This document shows, one piece after another, positions 36,382 to 46,900 of a stretch of 64,000 nucleotides of DNA. How positions within the stretch are numbered: the stretch's first letter is position 1; each line of letters begins with the position of its first letter. The translations under genes were made by a program, and so were the position numbers. The DNA is taken from positions 4,416,501 to 4,480,500 of the forward strand of contig NC_019729.1 in assembly GCF_000317475.1 (NCBI RefSeq), written 5' to 3'. Under the pieces are notes generated by a model, which was given only the letters and a program-made list of their open reading frames with translations, made no database searches and was not told where the DNA came from. Origin of the DNA: Oscillatoria nigro-viridis PCC 7112 (GTDB lineage Bacteria; Cyanobacteriota; Cyanobacteriia; Cyanobacteriales; Microcoleaceae).

Positions 36382-37560
36382 ATGAACAATACTACTGCCG
36401 GAACCCAATCATTGCCAATGCCAATTACCCAAAAGGCAATTCGTCTAGCATGGCAATTTGCTTCGGAACAGCGTCATCCGCAAAGAGTAGAACAGATTTA
36501 TCTCAACACTTTAGCTTTGCTCGCCGTTCGGGATTACTTAACAATCTTGGATATTGAAACTGAATTGACTCAATGCGATAGCTGGAATCCAGTAATTAGG
36601 ATGTTTGAGGATGTGGCAGATTTGTATATTAAAGGGTTGGGAAAAATTGAGTGTCGTCCAATTAGGAGCCTACATCAAAATGGAGAAAATTGCAAGGAAA
36701 ATTCCTCTGCAAATTTACCGGAAATGTGCCATATTCCTATCGAAGCTAGGGAGGCACGCATTGGTTATATTGTAGTAGAAATTGATCCGGATGAAAAGGA
36801 AGCAATCTTGCTGGGATTTTCCCCAACTGCGGAGACGGGCGAATTAGTATTGAGCGATTTAAATTCCCTGGATGACTTCTTGATTCACCTCGAACATTTG
36901 TCGGAATCTCTAGAAAATTTATCTGAATCTAACGTCAATCTGCGTCAGTGGTTGGAGAATATTTTTACATCAGATTGGGAGTCGGTTGAATCGATATTTT
37001 ATCCACAGCCGGAGACTTCCCCGGTGAAAATAGAAAATCCGGTTAAATCTAATTTAGGCAATTGGTTTAAGAATGTTGCAGAAACAGGTTGGCAGAAAAT
37101 TGAGCAAGGTAAAAAAAGTTTAGAAGACCTACTTTTTCCTGACGAAAACCCCAATTTTGCCTTCCGAGCAGGTGGAAATTCGAGAGCCGAATCTGCCTTG
37201 CAGGGCAGTCAAAGCAGCATCAATAGGTTTCCCGAAGCTGATGTGACTCGGGCTAAATTGATTGACTTGGGCATGGGTTTGGGAAGGACGAGCGTTGCTT
37301 TGTTGGTGGCTATTGCCGAAGAGAGCGATCGACGAATCAAAGTTCGCATTCAGTTGCGCCCCGCCGTTAATCAAAAGTTTCTGCCGCCAGAACTCAAATT
37401 AGCGCTGCTGTCGGATACTGGGGAAACTTTACAGCAGGCAGAATCAACGGCTCAAAGTAGTATTATCGAAATGAAGGATTTTAAAGTTTTACCACAAACT
37501 AACTTTAGTGTCAGAGTGGCGATCGACAATTTGAGCATACAGGAAAATTTTGTTGTATAA
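36382..37560 (+). CDS. DUF1822 family protein
   Basis: 392 residues. The N-terminal 190 residues fit the cyanobacterial DUF1822 family (AVRDYLTILDIETELTQCDS, GKIECRPI, EAREARIGYIVVEIDPDEKE). The middle is variable and acidic, followed by a second folded part (RAKLIDLGMGLGRTSVALLV to the end) of the kind found in DUF1822 proteins linked to CHAT genes. The biochemical role of the family is unknown. Gene order sigma-like, DUF1822, CHAT is conserved, which suggests an accessory or substrate protein of the CHAT protease. AAGGAG precedes the ATG. Confidence 0.82.
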   Translation: MNNTTAGTQSLPMPITQKAIRLAWQFASEQRHPQRVEQIYLNTLALLAVRDYLTILDIETELTQCDSWNPVIRMFEDVADLYIKGLGKIECRPIRSLHQNGENCKENSSANLPEMCHIPIEAREARIGYIVVEIDPDEKEAILLGFSPTAETGELVLSDLNSLDDFLIHLEHLSESLENLSESNVNLRQWLENIFTSDWESVESIFYPQPETSPVKIENPVKSNLGNWFKNVAETGWQKIEQGKKSLEDLLFPDENPNFAFRAGGNSRAESALQGSQSSINRFPEADVTRAKLIDLGMGLGRTSVALLVAIAEESDRRIKVRIQLRPAVNQKFLPPELKLALLSDTGETLQQAESTAQSSIIEMKDFKVLPQTNFSVRVAIDNLSIQENFVV

Positions 37561-37589
37561 TCTCAATCAAATGTACTCATCGCTAATTT

Positions 37590-39443
37590 ATGCTCAGGGT
37601 AGTTAACTTAGACTTTGGATTGGGAAACTTAATCGAAGGATTTCCCTATGTCACAGCCAGGTTAGATATTCAAAAATCAAACAGGAAATTTCAAAGTAGC
37701 TTAGGGCCTGCTCCTAGAGTTAAAGAGCTTTATGAAAAACGGAAATTTATTTATGAGATGCTTTACTCTGGTAGAGCCGAACCTCGCATCGAAATTGTTG
37801 AATCCGGGGTCAACAATTTCTCAGATGCCACTCTAGCGGATATCGATGGAGGTTTAAAAGAAAATTTTAATCAGTGGCTCAGTAGTAGCGAATTTTTCAA
37901 TAAAATAGAAAAAACGCTCAGAACAGAATTACATCCCTCCGATCGGATTCAGATATTTATTGAAAGCGATAATCTTGATATATTGCTGCTGCCTTGGGAG
38001 TCGTGGCAATTCTACGAAGATTTCCCTTACTGTGAAACAATTGGGAGTACATTAGAATATCCAAACGCAGCTCCTAAAGCTGTCACAGGAGGATTGCTCA
38101 GAACATCTCAACTCAGAATTTTAGGTGTTTTGGGAAATAGTAGGGGTATCAATGTTAAAAAAGATGAAAAACAACTTAGACGACAACTGGGCGATCGCTG
38201 CTATATCAAATTTCTTGACGAGCCGGAACCAGAAGAATTAAATAACAATCTTGTAGATGAAAAAGGCTGGCAAATTTTATTTTTTGCCGGACACAGTGAC
38301 AGCGATGATAATGCACAAAATGGGCGACTGTATATCAATCAAAAACCTTACCACAATACTATCACAATAGCCGACTTAAAAGAATGCCTAAAAAAAGCTA
38401 TTGACCGAGGGTTGCACTTGTTAATTTTTAATTCTTGTAAGAGTTTAGCATTAGCACGAGATTTAGCGGCTGAAGGTGTTTCTTTGCCACCAATGATTGT
38501 GATGCGGGAGCCAGTACCAGACAAAGTAGCTCATGAGTTTTTAAAGTTTTTTTTGAAATATTTGATTGAAGGAGAAATATTGTTTGTCGCAGTGCGTAAA
38601 GCTAAGGATGAACTGAAAAGGTTTGAGAAATCTTCTGGATTTCCGGCTGGTGCGAGTGGGATTCCGATGCTTTGTCAGCATCCAAATTTTGAAGCATTTA
38701 CTGTGCTGGAATTAGAGCGCGATCGCCCTGTTCCGGCAGATGATGCGGCGGGCGATCGCCAAAATAACCAACCCTTAATTATTCCAATTGATTGGATGCA
38801 GCGGGCGGCAAAAAGTTTAGGTATTACCGCTATCAGTTATATGTTAATGGGCCCGATACTTGGCCGCGTTGTCAATGAAATAGGAAAAACCAGCCACCAT
38901 CAGGGTCAACTATTAATCGCGGAAAGATGCTACCAATTAGCAACTTTACTAAATTTAAATTATGCCACGCCTCATTATAACTTAGCTATGTTGTATGATG
39001 GCTTGAATGAAAAAGATCGCGCGCAAAAATCAATGAAGGATGCAGCGCGGCGGGGTTCGGCTGAGGCGAATTCTCAATTATCTCGATCGCTGATTCTCAA
39101 CAATCAACCTCAAGAAGCTTTAAAATTTATTGCTCGCTGTTTAGAACATACTGAATACGACGGAGTAAAAGCCGCTTGTTTTAAAAATCGCGGCTGGGTG
39201 CGGTTGGCACAAAAGCAATATGAGGCTGCTGAAGCAGATTTAAGAATAGCAATAGGATTCAGAGGCAATAGCCCTGAAGCTCAATGTCTCTTAGCAGAGG
39301 TACTTGAAATCAAAGGTAAGCAGCAAGAAGCCTTAGAAGCCTGGAATCAGGCGCTTAAATATTCTGATTACCGCGTACCGAAACAAGATGAATGTATGCG
39401 AATTGCCCAGCAACGTTTACAAGCAAAAGGAAATATCAAGTGA
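37590..39443 (+). CDS. CHAT-domain caspase-like protease with TPR repeats
   Basis: 617 residues. An N-terminal alpha/beta region (1-190) leads to a CHAT peptidase domain with the catalytic dyad visible: His235 in LFFAGHSDSDDN and Cys283 in LIFNSCKSLALA. A hydrophobic segment (SLGITAISYMLMGPILGRVV, about residues 410-430) is followed by TPR repeats to the end (AMLYDGLNEKDRAQKSMKDA, AKQYEAAEADLRIAIG). CHAT proteases cut partner proteins when triggered; TPR-CHAT proteins work with CRISPR type III-E in other bacteria, but no CRISPR gene is present here. Its TGA overlaps the next start (GTGA). It has no signal peptide. Confidence 0.88.
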   Translation: MLRVVNLDFGLGNLIEGFPYVTARLDIQKSNRKFQSSLGPAPRVKELYEKRKFIYEMLYSGRAEPRIEIVESGVNNFSDATLADIDGGLKENFNQWLSSSEFFNKIEKTLRTELHPSDRIQIFIESDNLDILLLPWESWQFYEDFPYCETIGSTLEYPNAAPKAVTGGLLRTSQLRILGVLGNSRGINVKKDEKQLRRQLGDRCYIKFLDEPEPEELNNNLVDEKGWQILFFAGHSDSDDNAQNGRLYINQKPYHNTITIADLKECLKKAIDRGLHLLIFNSCKSLALARDLAAEGVSLPPMIVMREPVPDKVAHEFLKFFLKYLIEGEILFVAVRKAKDELKRFEKSSGFPAGASGIPMLCQHPNFEAFTVLELERDRPVPADDAAGDRQNNQPLIIPIDWMQRAAKSLGITAISYMLMGPILGRVVNEIGKTSHHQGQLLIAERCYQLATLLNLNYATPHYNLAMLYDGLNEKDRAQKSMKDAARRGSAEANSQLSRSLILNNQPQEALKFIARCLEHTEYDGVKAACFKNRGWVRLAQKQYEAAEADLRIAIGFRGNSPEAQCLLAEVLEIKGKQQEALEAWNQALKYSDYRVPKQDECMRIAQQRLQAKGNIK

Positions 39444-40546
39444 AAATCAGGATTGCAATTTTTATAGCATTAAGCTCGATCGCAACTACCGCACTAGCAG
39501 CCAGTAACAGAATATCCAACGGACTGATTATCCATAGTAGCGGGGAAGTTGCGATCGAGCGCCAAAACGGCCGAATTGTCCGCCCTACCAGCGGTACGCC
39601 AATTTATCCGGGAGACACACTGCGAACCGCACAAAACGCACAACTGACTATCCAATGTGCAGATTTGGGAATTAAGTCGATCGCACCGGGTGAAAATCAA
39701 TTGAATAGCTGTTTGTTAGCCAAAGAAGAGTCGAAATCTGATTGCAGCGCCGACTTGATTAAATGTCCCGATCGCGGCGACGGTAAAATTGCTTGGAATA
39801 GCGCGCCAATTCCTTATATTATCAGTCCGCGGCGCACGAAATTGCTCGACAGCAAGCCTATTTTGCGGTGGAATCCGGTTGATGGTGCGACTAGCTATAA
39901 GTTGAGCCTCCGCGAAAATGGAGCCAAATTAAACTGGGAAATGACTGTTAGCGGTACTGAGGCTGTGTATCCGGGGGAACCGGCGCTGAAACCGGGTGTT
40001 AAGTACAGATTAATTGTCGAGGCGAATACGGGTGCTTCTTCTGAAATCCCCGTGGTAGAAGGAGATACAGAGTTTGAGTTGCTGGATGAGAAGCAGGTTC
40101 AGGCTGTTAAAGATGCGGTTGGGGCGATCGACAAACAAGTACCTAACGAAAACGCCAAAAAATTAGCAATTTCTAGAGTTTATCTTAACACAAACTTGAT
40201 TGCCGAAGCAAGAGAAATTTTAGAAACTTTACAAGAAACAGGCGTGGAAACACCGCCCATTTATCGCACGTTGGGCGATTTGTATCTGGAAAAGCTACAA
40301 CTGGTTCCCCAGGCTGAAGTCTACTATTCCAAGGTGATTAATACGGCAAAACCTGACGATATTGAGGAGTTGACAGCCGCTAGATACGGATTGGGGCAAG
40401 TTCATTCAGCGATGAGAAATAATTTGGAAGCTATGAAATATTTGCGAATGGCAAAAGATGGATATACAACTTTGGGAGATTTGCCAATGGCCCAAAAGAT
40501 TGATAAACAATTGCGGGATTTGCAAAGGAGGGAACAGAGAAAATAG
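39440..40546 (+). CDS. Secreted FecR-like/TPR protein of the CHAT cassette
   Basis: 368 residues from GTG 39440, which overlaps the CHAT stop by four bases and has AAGGA nine bases upstream; a longer frame from 39392 is less likely. Signal peptide (IRIAIFIALSSIATTALA). A FecR-like beta domain follows (GEVAIERQNGRIVRPTSG, IYPGDTLRTAQNAQLTIQ), then an immunoglobulin/Fn3-like segment (KPILRWNPVDGATSYKLSL) and C-terminal TPR repeats (YRTLGDLYLEKLQLVPQAE). Predicted periplasmic. It could sense a surface or periplasmic signal for the cassette, as FecR senses for FecI; that is inference. Confidence 0.83.
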   Translation: MKIRIAIFIALSSIATTALAASNRISNGLIIHSSGEVAIERQNGRIVRPTSGTPIYPGDTLRTAQNAQLTIQCADLGIKSIAPGENQLNSCLLAKEESKSDCSADLIKCPDRGDGKIAWNSAPIPYIISPRRTKLLDSKPILRWNPVDGATSYKLSLRENGAKLNWEMTVSGTEAVYPGEPALKPGVKYRLIVEANTGASSEIPVVEGDTEFELLDEKQVQAVKDAVGAIDKQVPNENAKKLAISRVYLNTNLIAEAREILETLQETGVETPPIYRTLGDLYLEKLQLVPQAEVYYSKVINTAKPDDIEELTAARYGLGQVHSAMRNNLEAMKYLRMAKDGYTTLGDLPMAQKIDKQLRDLQRREQRK

Positions 40547-40555
40547 TAACTGGCT

Positions 40556-40701
40556 GTGACGTTAATTCCGGCAGGGGTTGTGACGTTAATTCCGGCAGGG
40601 GTTGTGACGTTAATTCTGGCAGGGCTTGTGACGTTAATTCTGGCAGGATTTGTGACGTTAATTCTAGCAGGATTTGTGACGTTAATTCCGGCAGGGAATG
40701 A
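40556..40701. repeat. 24-bp tandem repeat
   Basis: Six units of GTGACGTTAATTCCGGCAGG plus four variable bases, between the FecR-like gene and the TPS-CHAT gene. The last unit merges with the palindromic element that follows. It stays open in one frame (VTLIPAGV units) but has no sign of being a gene. Confidence 0.85.
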
Positions 40702-40860
40702 ATTCCCTGCCTCAAAGCAAAAGTCCACTAAAGTGGACTGATATCAAACTTTTTTCTACAGTCTTCTTCAGCGGACTAATACCAAACTTTTTTCTACAGT
40801 CCTCTTCAGAGGACTTTCGCTATTAGCCAGGGAATTCATTCCCTGGCGGATTGGCGGACT
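40690..40860. repeat. Palindromic intergenic element (GGGAATGAATTCCC family), composite
   Basis: GCAGGGAATGAATTCCCTGC at the left, CAGGGAATTCATTCCCTGG at the right, and between them AGTCCAC/GTGGACT and AGTCCTCTTCAGAGGACT hairpins. An internal stretch (ATACCAAACTTTTTTCTACA) occurs twice. It separates the secreted FecR-like gene from the exoprotein gene and leaves about 390 bases between them. Confidence 0.65.
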
Positions 40861-40934
40861 TTGGGACTGTCAGAGGGCGCTGGTGGGCTTTCGCAATTAT
40901 CAGAGTGAAATCGATATCATCTACTAACAAAACC

Positions 40935-43900
40935 ATGAAATCAACACACAAAAAACCCCGCTTTTTCCTAACATTCCTCTCCTTCACCGCCTTAACAATG
41001 TGGGAATTAGGACTTTTCGCCCCATCCCAAACAGCCACAGCCCAAATTACCCCCGCAACCGACGGCACGAATACTCAAATTACTCCCAGCGGCAACCAAT
41101 TCAACATCAACGGCGGCCAACAATCCGGCGACGGTGCGAATCTCTTTCACAGTTTCCAACAATTTGGTTTAACTCAAGGGCAAACTGCCAATTTTATATC
41201 TAATCCTAATATCCGCAATATTTTAGGGCGAGTTGTCGGCGGCGATGCTTCGTTAATTAACGGATTAATTCAAATAACGGGCGGCAATTCCAATTTATTT
41301 TTAATGAATCCGGCGGGGATGGTTTTCGGCACAAATGCCAGTTTGAACGTGCCTGCTGCTTTCACTGCGACTACTGCGACGGGCATCGGTTTTGGCAATA
41401 ACTGGTTTAGTGCGGCCGGTACTAATAATTATACTCAATTAGTCGGAAATCCTAATAGTTTTGCTTTCACAAATACACAACCGGGAGGAATTATCAATTT
41501 AGGCAATTTGGCTGTGGGACAAGGGCAAAGTTTAACTTTATTGGGCGGCACGGTTTTGAGTACGGGACAACTTTCTGCACCGGGAGGAAATATTACTGTT
41601 GCGGCGGTTCCCGGCGAGAGTTTAGTCAGAATTAGTCAACCGGGAAATCTGTTGAGTTTGGAGATTCAGCCGCAATCTGTAGCGGGGAGTTTGCCTCAAA
41701 ATTGGGTGTTGCCAGTTGCATCTTTGCCGCAGTTGTTGGCGGGTGGCGGGGGAAGTGCAACGGGGGTGACAGTCAACGCTGCAGGGCAAGTAGAATTGAC
41801 GGGTGGTTTGCAGGTAGAGAATGGAGATGTTGTTGCTAAAGAAGTAAGCGCGGGAAGTGCAACGCTGTCAGCTAATCGTAATTTGACATTAGTTGAAAGT
41901 CTGTTGCGTACAACTGGCGATTTGAATTTGCTGGCTGACGATACAGTGCGAGTGCGCGATAGTGTGGCAAATCCGTTTGTGGCGAATGCTGGCGGAAATC
42001 TCTACATTCAGGGAAATCAAAGTATCGATATTTTGGCGCTGAATCATCTTTCGCAAACGCCGTTTGTTAGCGGTGGAAATCTGACTTTAGTGAGTGATGG
42101 CATCATATCTACAGATGCTCATTTTCGCAGTGGCAGTAACACATCGATTGTTGATTTATCTGGTAAACCTGCGAATTTTATTAGTCTGTACGATCCAATA
42201 TTTACGCAGCCTAATGACTATCTCGTTGGCGAATATACGGGTGCATCTCTCAAGGTAGATACAACTTCTGGTACTGGAAATATTACTATTAACGGGAATA
42301 TTACAATCACAAGTACCGATCCAGATCCAAAGTTTGCTAATGCTTCTCCCGGTACTGATGAATTTCTTATGCGTAATTTCAGAACGTTAATTTTGCGATC
42401 GGGGGGCAATATTCAAGTAGTAGGAAAAATTGATACTTATGTAAGTAATCCCAATAATGTAGGTCCTGTAATTATGCAAGCTACAGGCAACATTCAAACG
42501 AAAACGATTAGGGCAGACAATTTTGGGGGTAATGCTGGTTATATATCGTTGACTGCTGGGGGCAACATTTCTACAGGAGCTCTTTCTGCTATAGCTACAG
42601 ATGTTATTGGTAATGGCGGTAATATTAGTGTGAATGCAGGTGGGAGCATTACTATTGCGGGTAATCTAGCTTCTTTCGCATCCAGTGGATCGGGTGATAT
42701 TACTCTCACAGCAAAAAACGATATTACTTTAGACTGTGCTTCCCCTAGTTTTTGCATAGAGAGTTTTGCAGGAGGAGTTCCTAATACAGTACCTACTGGC
42801 AGTAGTGGTAATGTTACCATCATCAGCGAACAGGGAGCTATTATTTTTCCTCCAAACGGAGTACATATAACCACTGGAAATAGCGCTTTATCCAGCATTC
42901 CTGGTTCTGTAACGTTACAGGCAAATGGTAACATTAACGTAGGTTATATAGGTGCAGATAGTCTAGATGAATCTACCGCAGATGGTGCAAATATTAATAT
43001 TACAAGCGTAAACGGAAATATCCAGCTTGGCGACCTCACTAATACTTCAGACAGCGGTAAGAAGGGCGGTAATATTACTATCTCTACCAGTGGAAATATT
43101 ATAACAGCTAACGTATTAAACTATGGTAAATTGCAAGGCGGTAGCGTTAATTTTACTAGCACGAAGGGCAGCATCACTACAGGAAAAATAAATGCAACCA
43201 GCTCTCAGGACTCAGGAAATGATACAATTTTTCTACCGGAAAATGGTGGATCAATTACTTTGAGTGCCGATCGCAATATTACAACTGGCAATCTCAACGT
43301 AACGGCGAATCAAAACGGCGGCCCGATCGCACTTACGAGCACTGCCGGTTCCATAAATACCGGAACGATCGATGTCAGGGGCGATCGCACTGCTGGAAAT
43401 ATTACCATTCAAGCCAGCACGGGCATCACAACACCGACAACAGGAACCGCGATCGCGGGTGATTCTGCTAAGGGCAATGGCAGCAATGTTACTTTATCTA
43501 CTGCCAGCGGTGACATTAATATAGGCGATGTATTAGTATCGGGAATACAGGGTGGAAGTCTTAAATTTACTAATAGCAACGGCAATATTACTACAGGTCA
43601 GTTATTGACAAGTTATGACGGTTCATCTCCCGATTTTAAAACTAATATAGGCGGCAATGTTAATCTAAATGCTGGGGGAAATATTACTACCAGCGACATC
43701 CGGGCGATCGGCAATCAAGACGGCGGCTCAATCACGTTTAAAAGCGGCGGATCGATCGACACTACCGCCGGAATCATAAATGCGATCGGCGGTAACAGCG
43801 GCGGCAATATTTCCCTCGAAGCCGCAACTAACATCAGTACGGCAGGAATTGGTAGCGCCCTATTATTAAGCGGCTTCAACGCCAATAGCGGGAATCTTCG

Positions 43901-46900
43901 CATTCAAAGCGGCGGTAATATCGACACAACTGCCGGCCCAATTATTACCGCTGCGGCAAATGGTAAGGGCGGAGATATCACCATAAATGCTCAAGGAACT
44001 GTTTCAACCTCGGATATTAATTCCCGCACTTTCGCTCCCAGTATTACTGTGACAGGTGGCAATATTGATGTCAAGGCAAATGACTCTATTACTGCCAGTG
44101 GCAAGATCGAAACTAACCGCAATAACATTACTTTTAACGCTCCGGTGACATTAGGTAATAACCTGTCGGTCAAAATTTTAGAGGCTGGCGATATTACTTT
44201 TAAATCTACTGTTGACGGGCCTTACAGTCTTACTGTTCAACCCGATGCTGGAAGTGTTGACTTTGGCGATGCTGTTGGCAGCCTCAATCCCCTCAACAGC
44301 ATCAGTATTCAAGATAATATTCCCAAAAGTTCCGCTGCAATTAACATTACTACTACGAATAATATTAGCGCCCAAAATATTAAGTCAGCGACCGGAATTT
44401 CTTTGTATAGTGAGAACGGAGAAATCAGCACAGGCGATCTCGATGCGACTTCCCCTAACAATGGCGGTAATATCATTTTGAGCGCTGGAACTAATATTAC
44501 TGCGGGCGATATCAATACCTCGTCTGCTGGTAATGGGGGCAGTATCTTGCTCGACGCTACCGGAAGTATTAATGTTGGAAAAGTTGACTCTTCTGCTAAG
44601 GGGAATGCGGGCGATGTTATCGCGATTAACCGCAGCACGATCGGCAATATTGTTGTCAGTCAAATTGATGCTCAGAGTCAGGACACAGGTACGGGGGGCA
44701 ATGTTTCGATTGTGACTGAAAACTTTTTTCGATCGCTCAATTCCTTCAAAGATAGAAACGGCATCAATGCTAGCATTTCTACGGCTGGAAGTCCTGGAGA
44801 TGCTAACGGCGGTACAATAATTATCCGCCACGGAGGCAAGGGAATCACGCCTTTTATTGTCGGCAATTCCCAGACAAATGGAACGGCGGGTGCACTTACT
44901 AGGGGCAATAGTAATCCCATACAAACAATTTTGCCCGATCGCGAATATCGCTATACTCACACACAAGATCCCAATCTCGCGCAAAATCGCGATCGCATTC
45001 AAATTATTTCCGTACCGCCGCCAATAGTTGCACCGACACCCGCAGCTACTCCCACGCCCGCAGCTACTCCAACACCAGCAGCTACTCCAACCCCCGCACC
45101 CACACCCGCAGCTACTCCAACGCCCGCAGCTACTCCAACACCAGCAGCTACTCCAACGCCCGCACCCACACCCGCAGATACTCCAACGCCCGCACCCACA
45201 CCTGCAGCGACTCCCACGCCCGCACCCACAACCGCAGATACTCCCGCGCCTTCCCCAACACCGACTGCAGCGCCCGCAAGCACACCCTCACGGCAACTCC
45301 CACGGCGTTTACCCGTCGCACCATCCCCAACACCCGAAAGCTCGAGCGCACCAACACCCGAAACTTCGATCGCACCTTTCCCAATTCCTCAAATATTTAT
45401 CGCACCTGCCCCAACACCCGAAACTTCGATCGCACCTTCGGCAACACCCGATCCGATACCTGATTTTGCGCTCGACTTCCAACTACCTCAATTGCCCGAT
45501 TCATTCCTACTGCCACCCCGCGCGCGCCCCACACAGCCCTCGACGCCCACAACGCCAAACGCTGCTGCCCGCATAGCTTCTACACCTACCCTTCCCTCGG
45601 TTTCCCAAATCACCTCCTCCCTCGCCACTCAACCTGCGATCGCCCCCCAACCTTCAAACGCGCCAACTCCAGCCCCCGCAGCCCCTCTTGCCTCTCTAAC
45701 CCAGCCTGTAGCTCAAATTCAGCCAGTACCTGCAAGTGCGATCGTACCCGTGCCTGCAAGTGCGATCGTACCCGCGCCTGCAAGCTCGATCGTACCCGCG
45801 CCCGCTGTCAGCCCAAGCCAAACTCCCCAACGAGAGTTAGCTTTTTTAATTGGCGATTTATTGGGTGCTGAAACCTCGATCGACCAAAATGCTGAAACGG
45901 GAAATACCGAATTAGATTGGAAGCGTAACAACGAAACAATTATCTCCCTAGAACTTCCTTACACCCCGTCAGTTAACACCATTGCCGGAGCCGAAGCAAA
46001 TAACCCGATCTCCACAGAGACATCTACTGACAATTTAACAGTTTCAGTCGCAGAAACTCCGCCGGAAATAATTGTTCAAACTCCTAGTTTACCGATTGCT
46101 AATTCTGAACCCTTTGATGTCAATCTTTCCGATCTTTGGGAGAGAATAGCTGGAATAAATACAGCGCCAGTTCAAGATTCACCCACTATTACTCCAGCGC
46201 CCGCACCAATTCCCGCACCAACTCCAGCCCCCGCACCAACTCCAGCCCCCTCACCAACTCCAGCCCCCGCCCCAACTCCCGAACCAACTCCCACTCCCCC
46301 TCCGATCGCAGAAAATCCCTTACCCGCAGATATCCCAAATCTTTTTCCCTCAGAAATTAGCCGATCGCTCGTCGAACAAACTTTAGACCAAGGCAATGCT
46401 AATGATGCTGTCGCTCTCATTGACCAACTATTTGAACAAGACTACGAAAATTATTATGGGGAAAATTTCACGGATAAAAAAATCAACGTTCAATATCTAA
46501 GAGAAACTCTCAAAACAATCAAGGAGGAAACCGGGAAGCAAGCTGTAATTGTTTACGCGATCGTCCGGCTCAAAGAAGTGTCGCTAGTGTTAGTAGTTCC
46601 CGACGGGCCTCCTATTCTCAAACAAGCGCCCGTTAACAGCAAAACACTACTAAAAACGGTGAATATTTTTCAGGGCTATTTGGCACAGCCACAAAATTCC
46701 CAAGATACAGCATATTTGGAAAACGCGCAGCAACTTTACCAATGGTTGATTTTACCAATATCTAAAGAATTGGAATCGTTAAATATCGATACGCTAATTT
46801 TTTCATTCGATGCAGGTTTGCGCCAACTGCCACTATCCGCTTTGCACGACGGCAAGCAATTTCTAGTAGAAAAGTACAGTCTAGGTTCAATTCCCAGTGT

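Noticed and set aside
35652..40546. Type III-E CRISPR (craspase) locus because of the TPR-CHAT protein
   Set aside because: There is no gRAMP/Cas7-11, Cas1, Cas2 or repeat array in the window, and the CHAT protein has a different domain order.
40851..40934. Earlier start of the TPS-CHAT gene
   Set aside because: It would add 28 residues in front of a good signal peptide and begins in the palindromic element.
45022..45576. His/Pro-rich frames over the proline linker
   Set aside because: They are frame-shifted readings of the PTPAATPTPA coding repeats.
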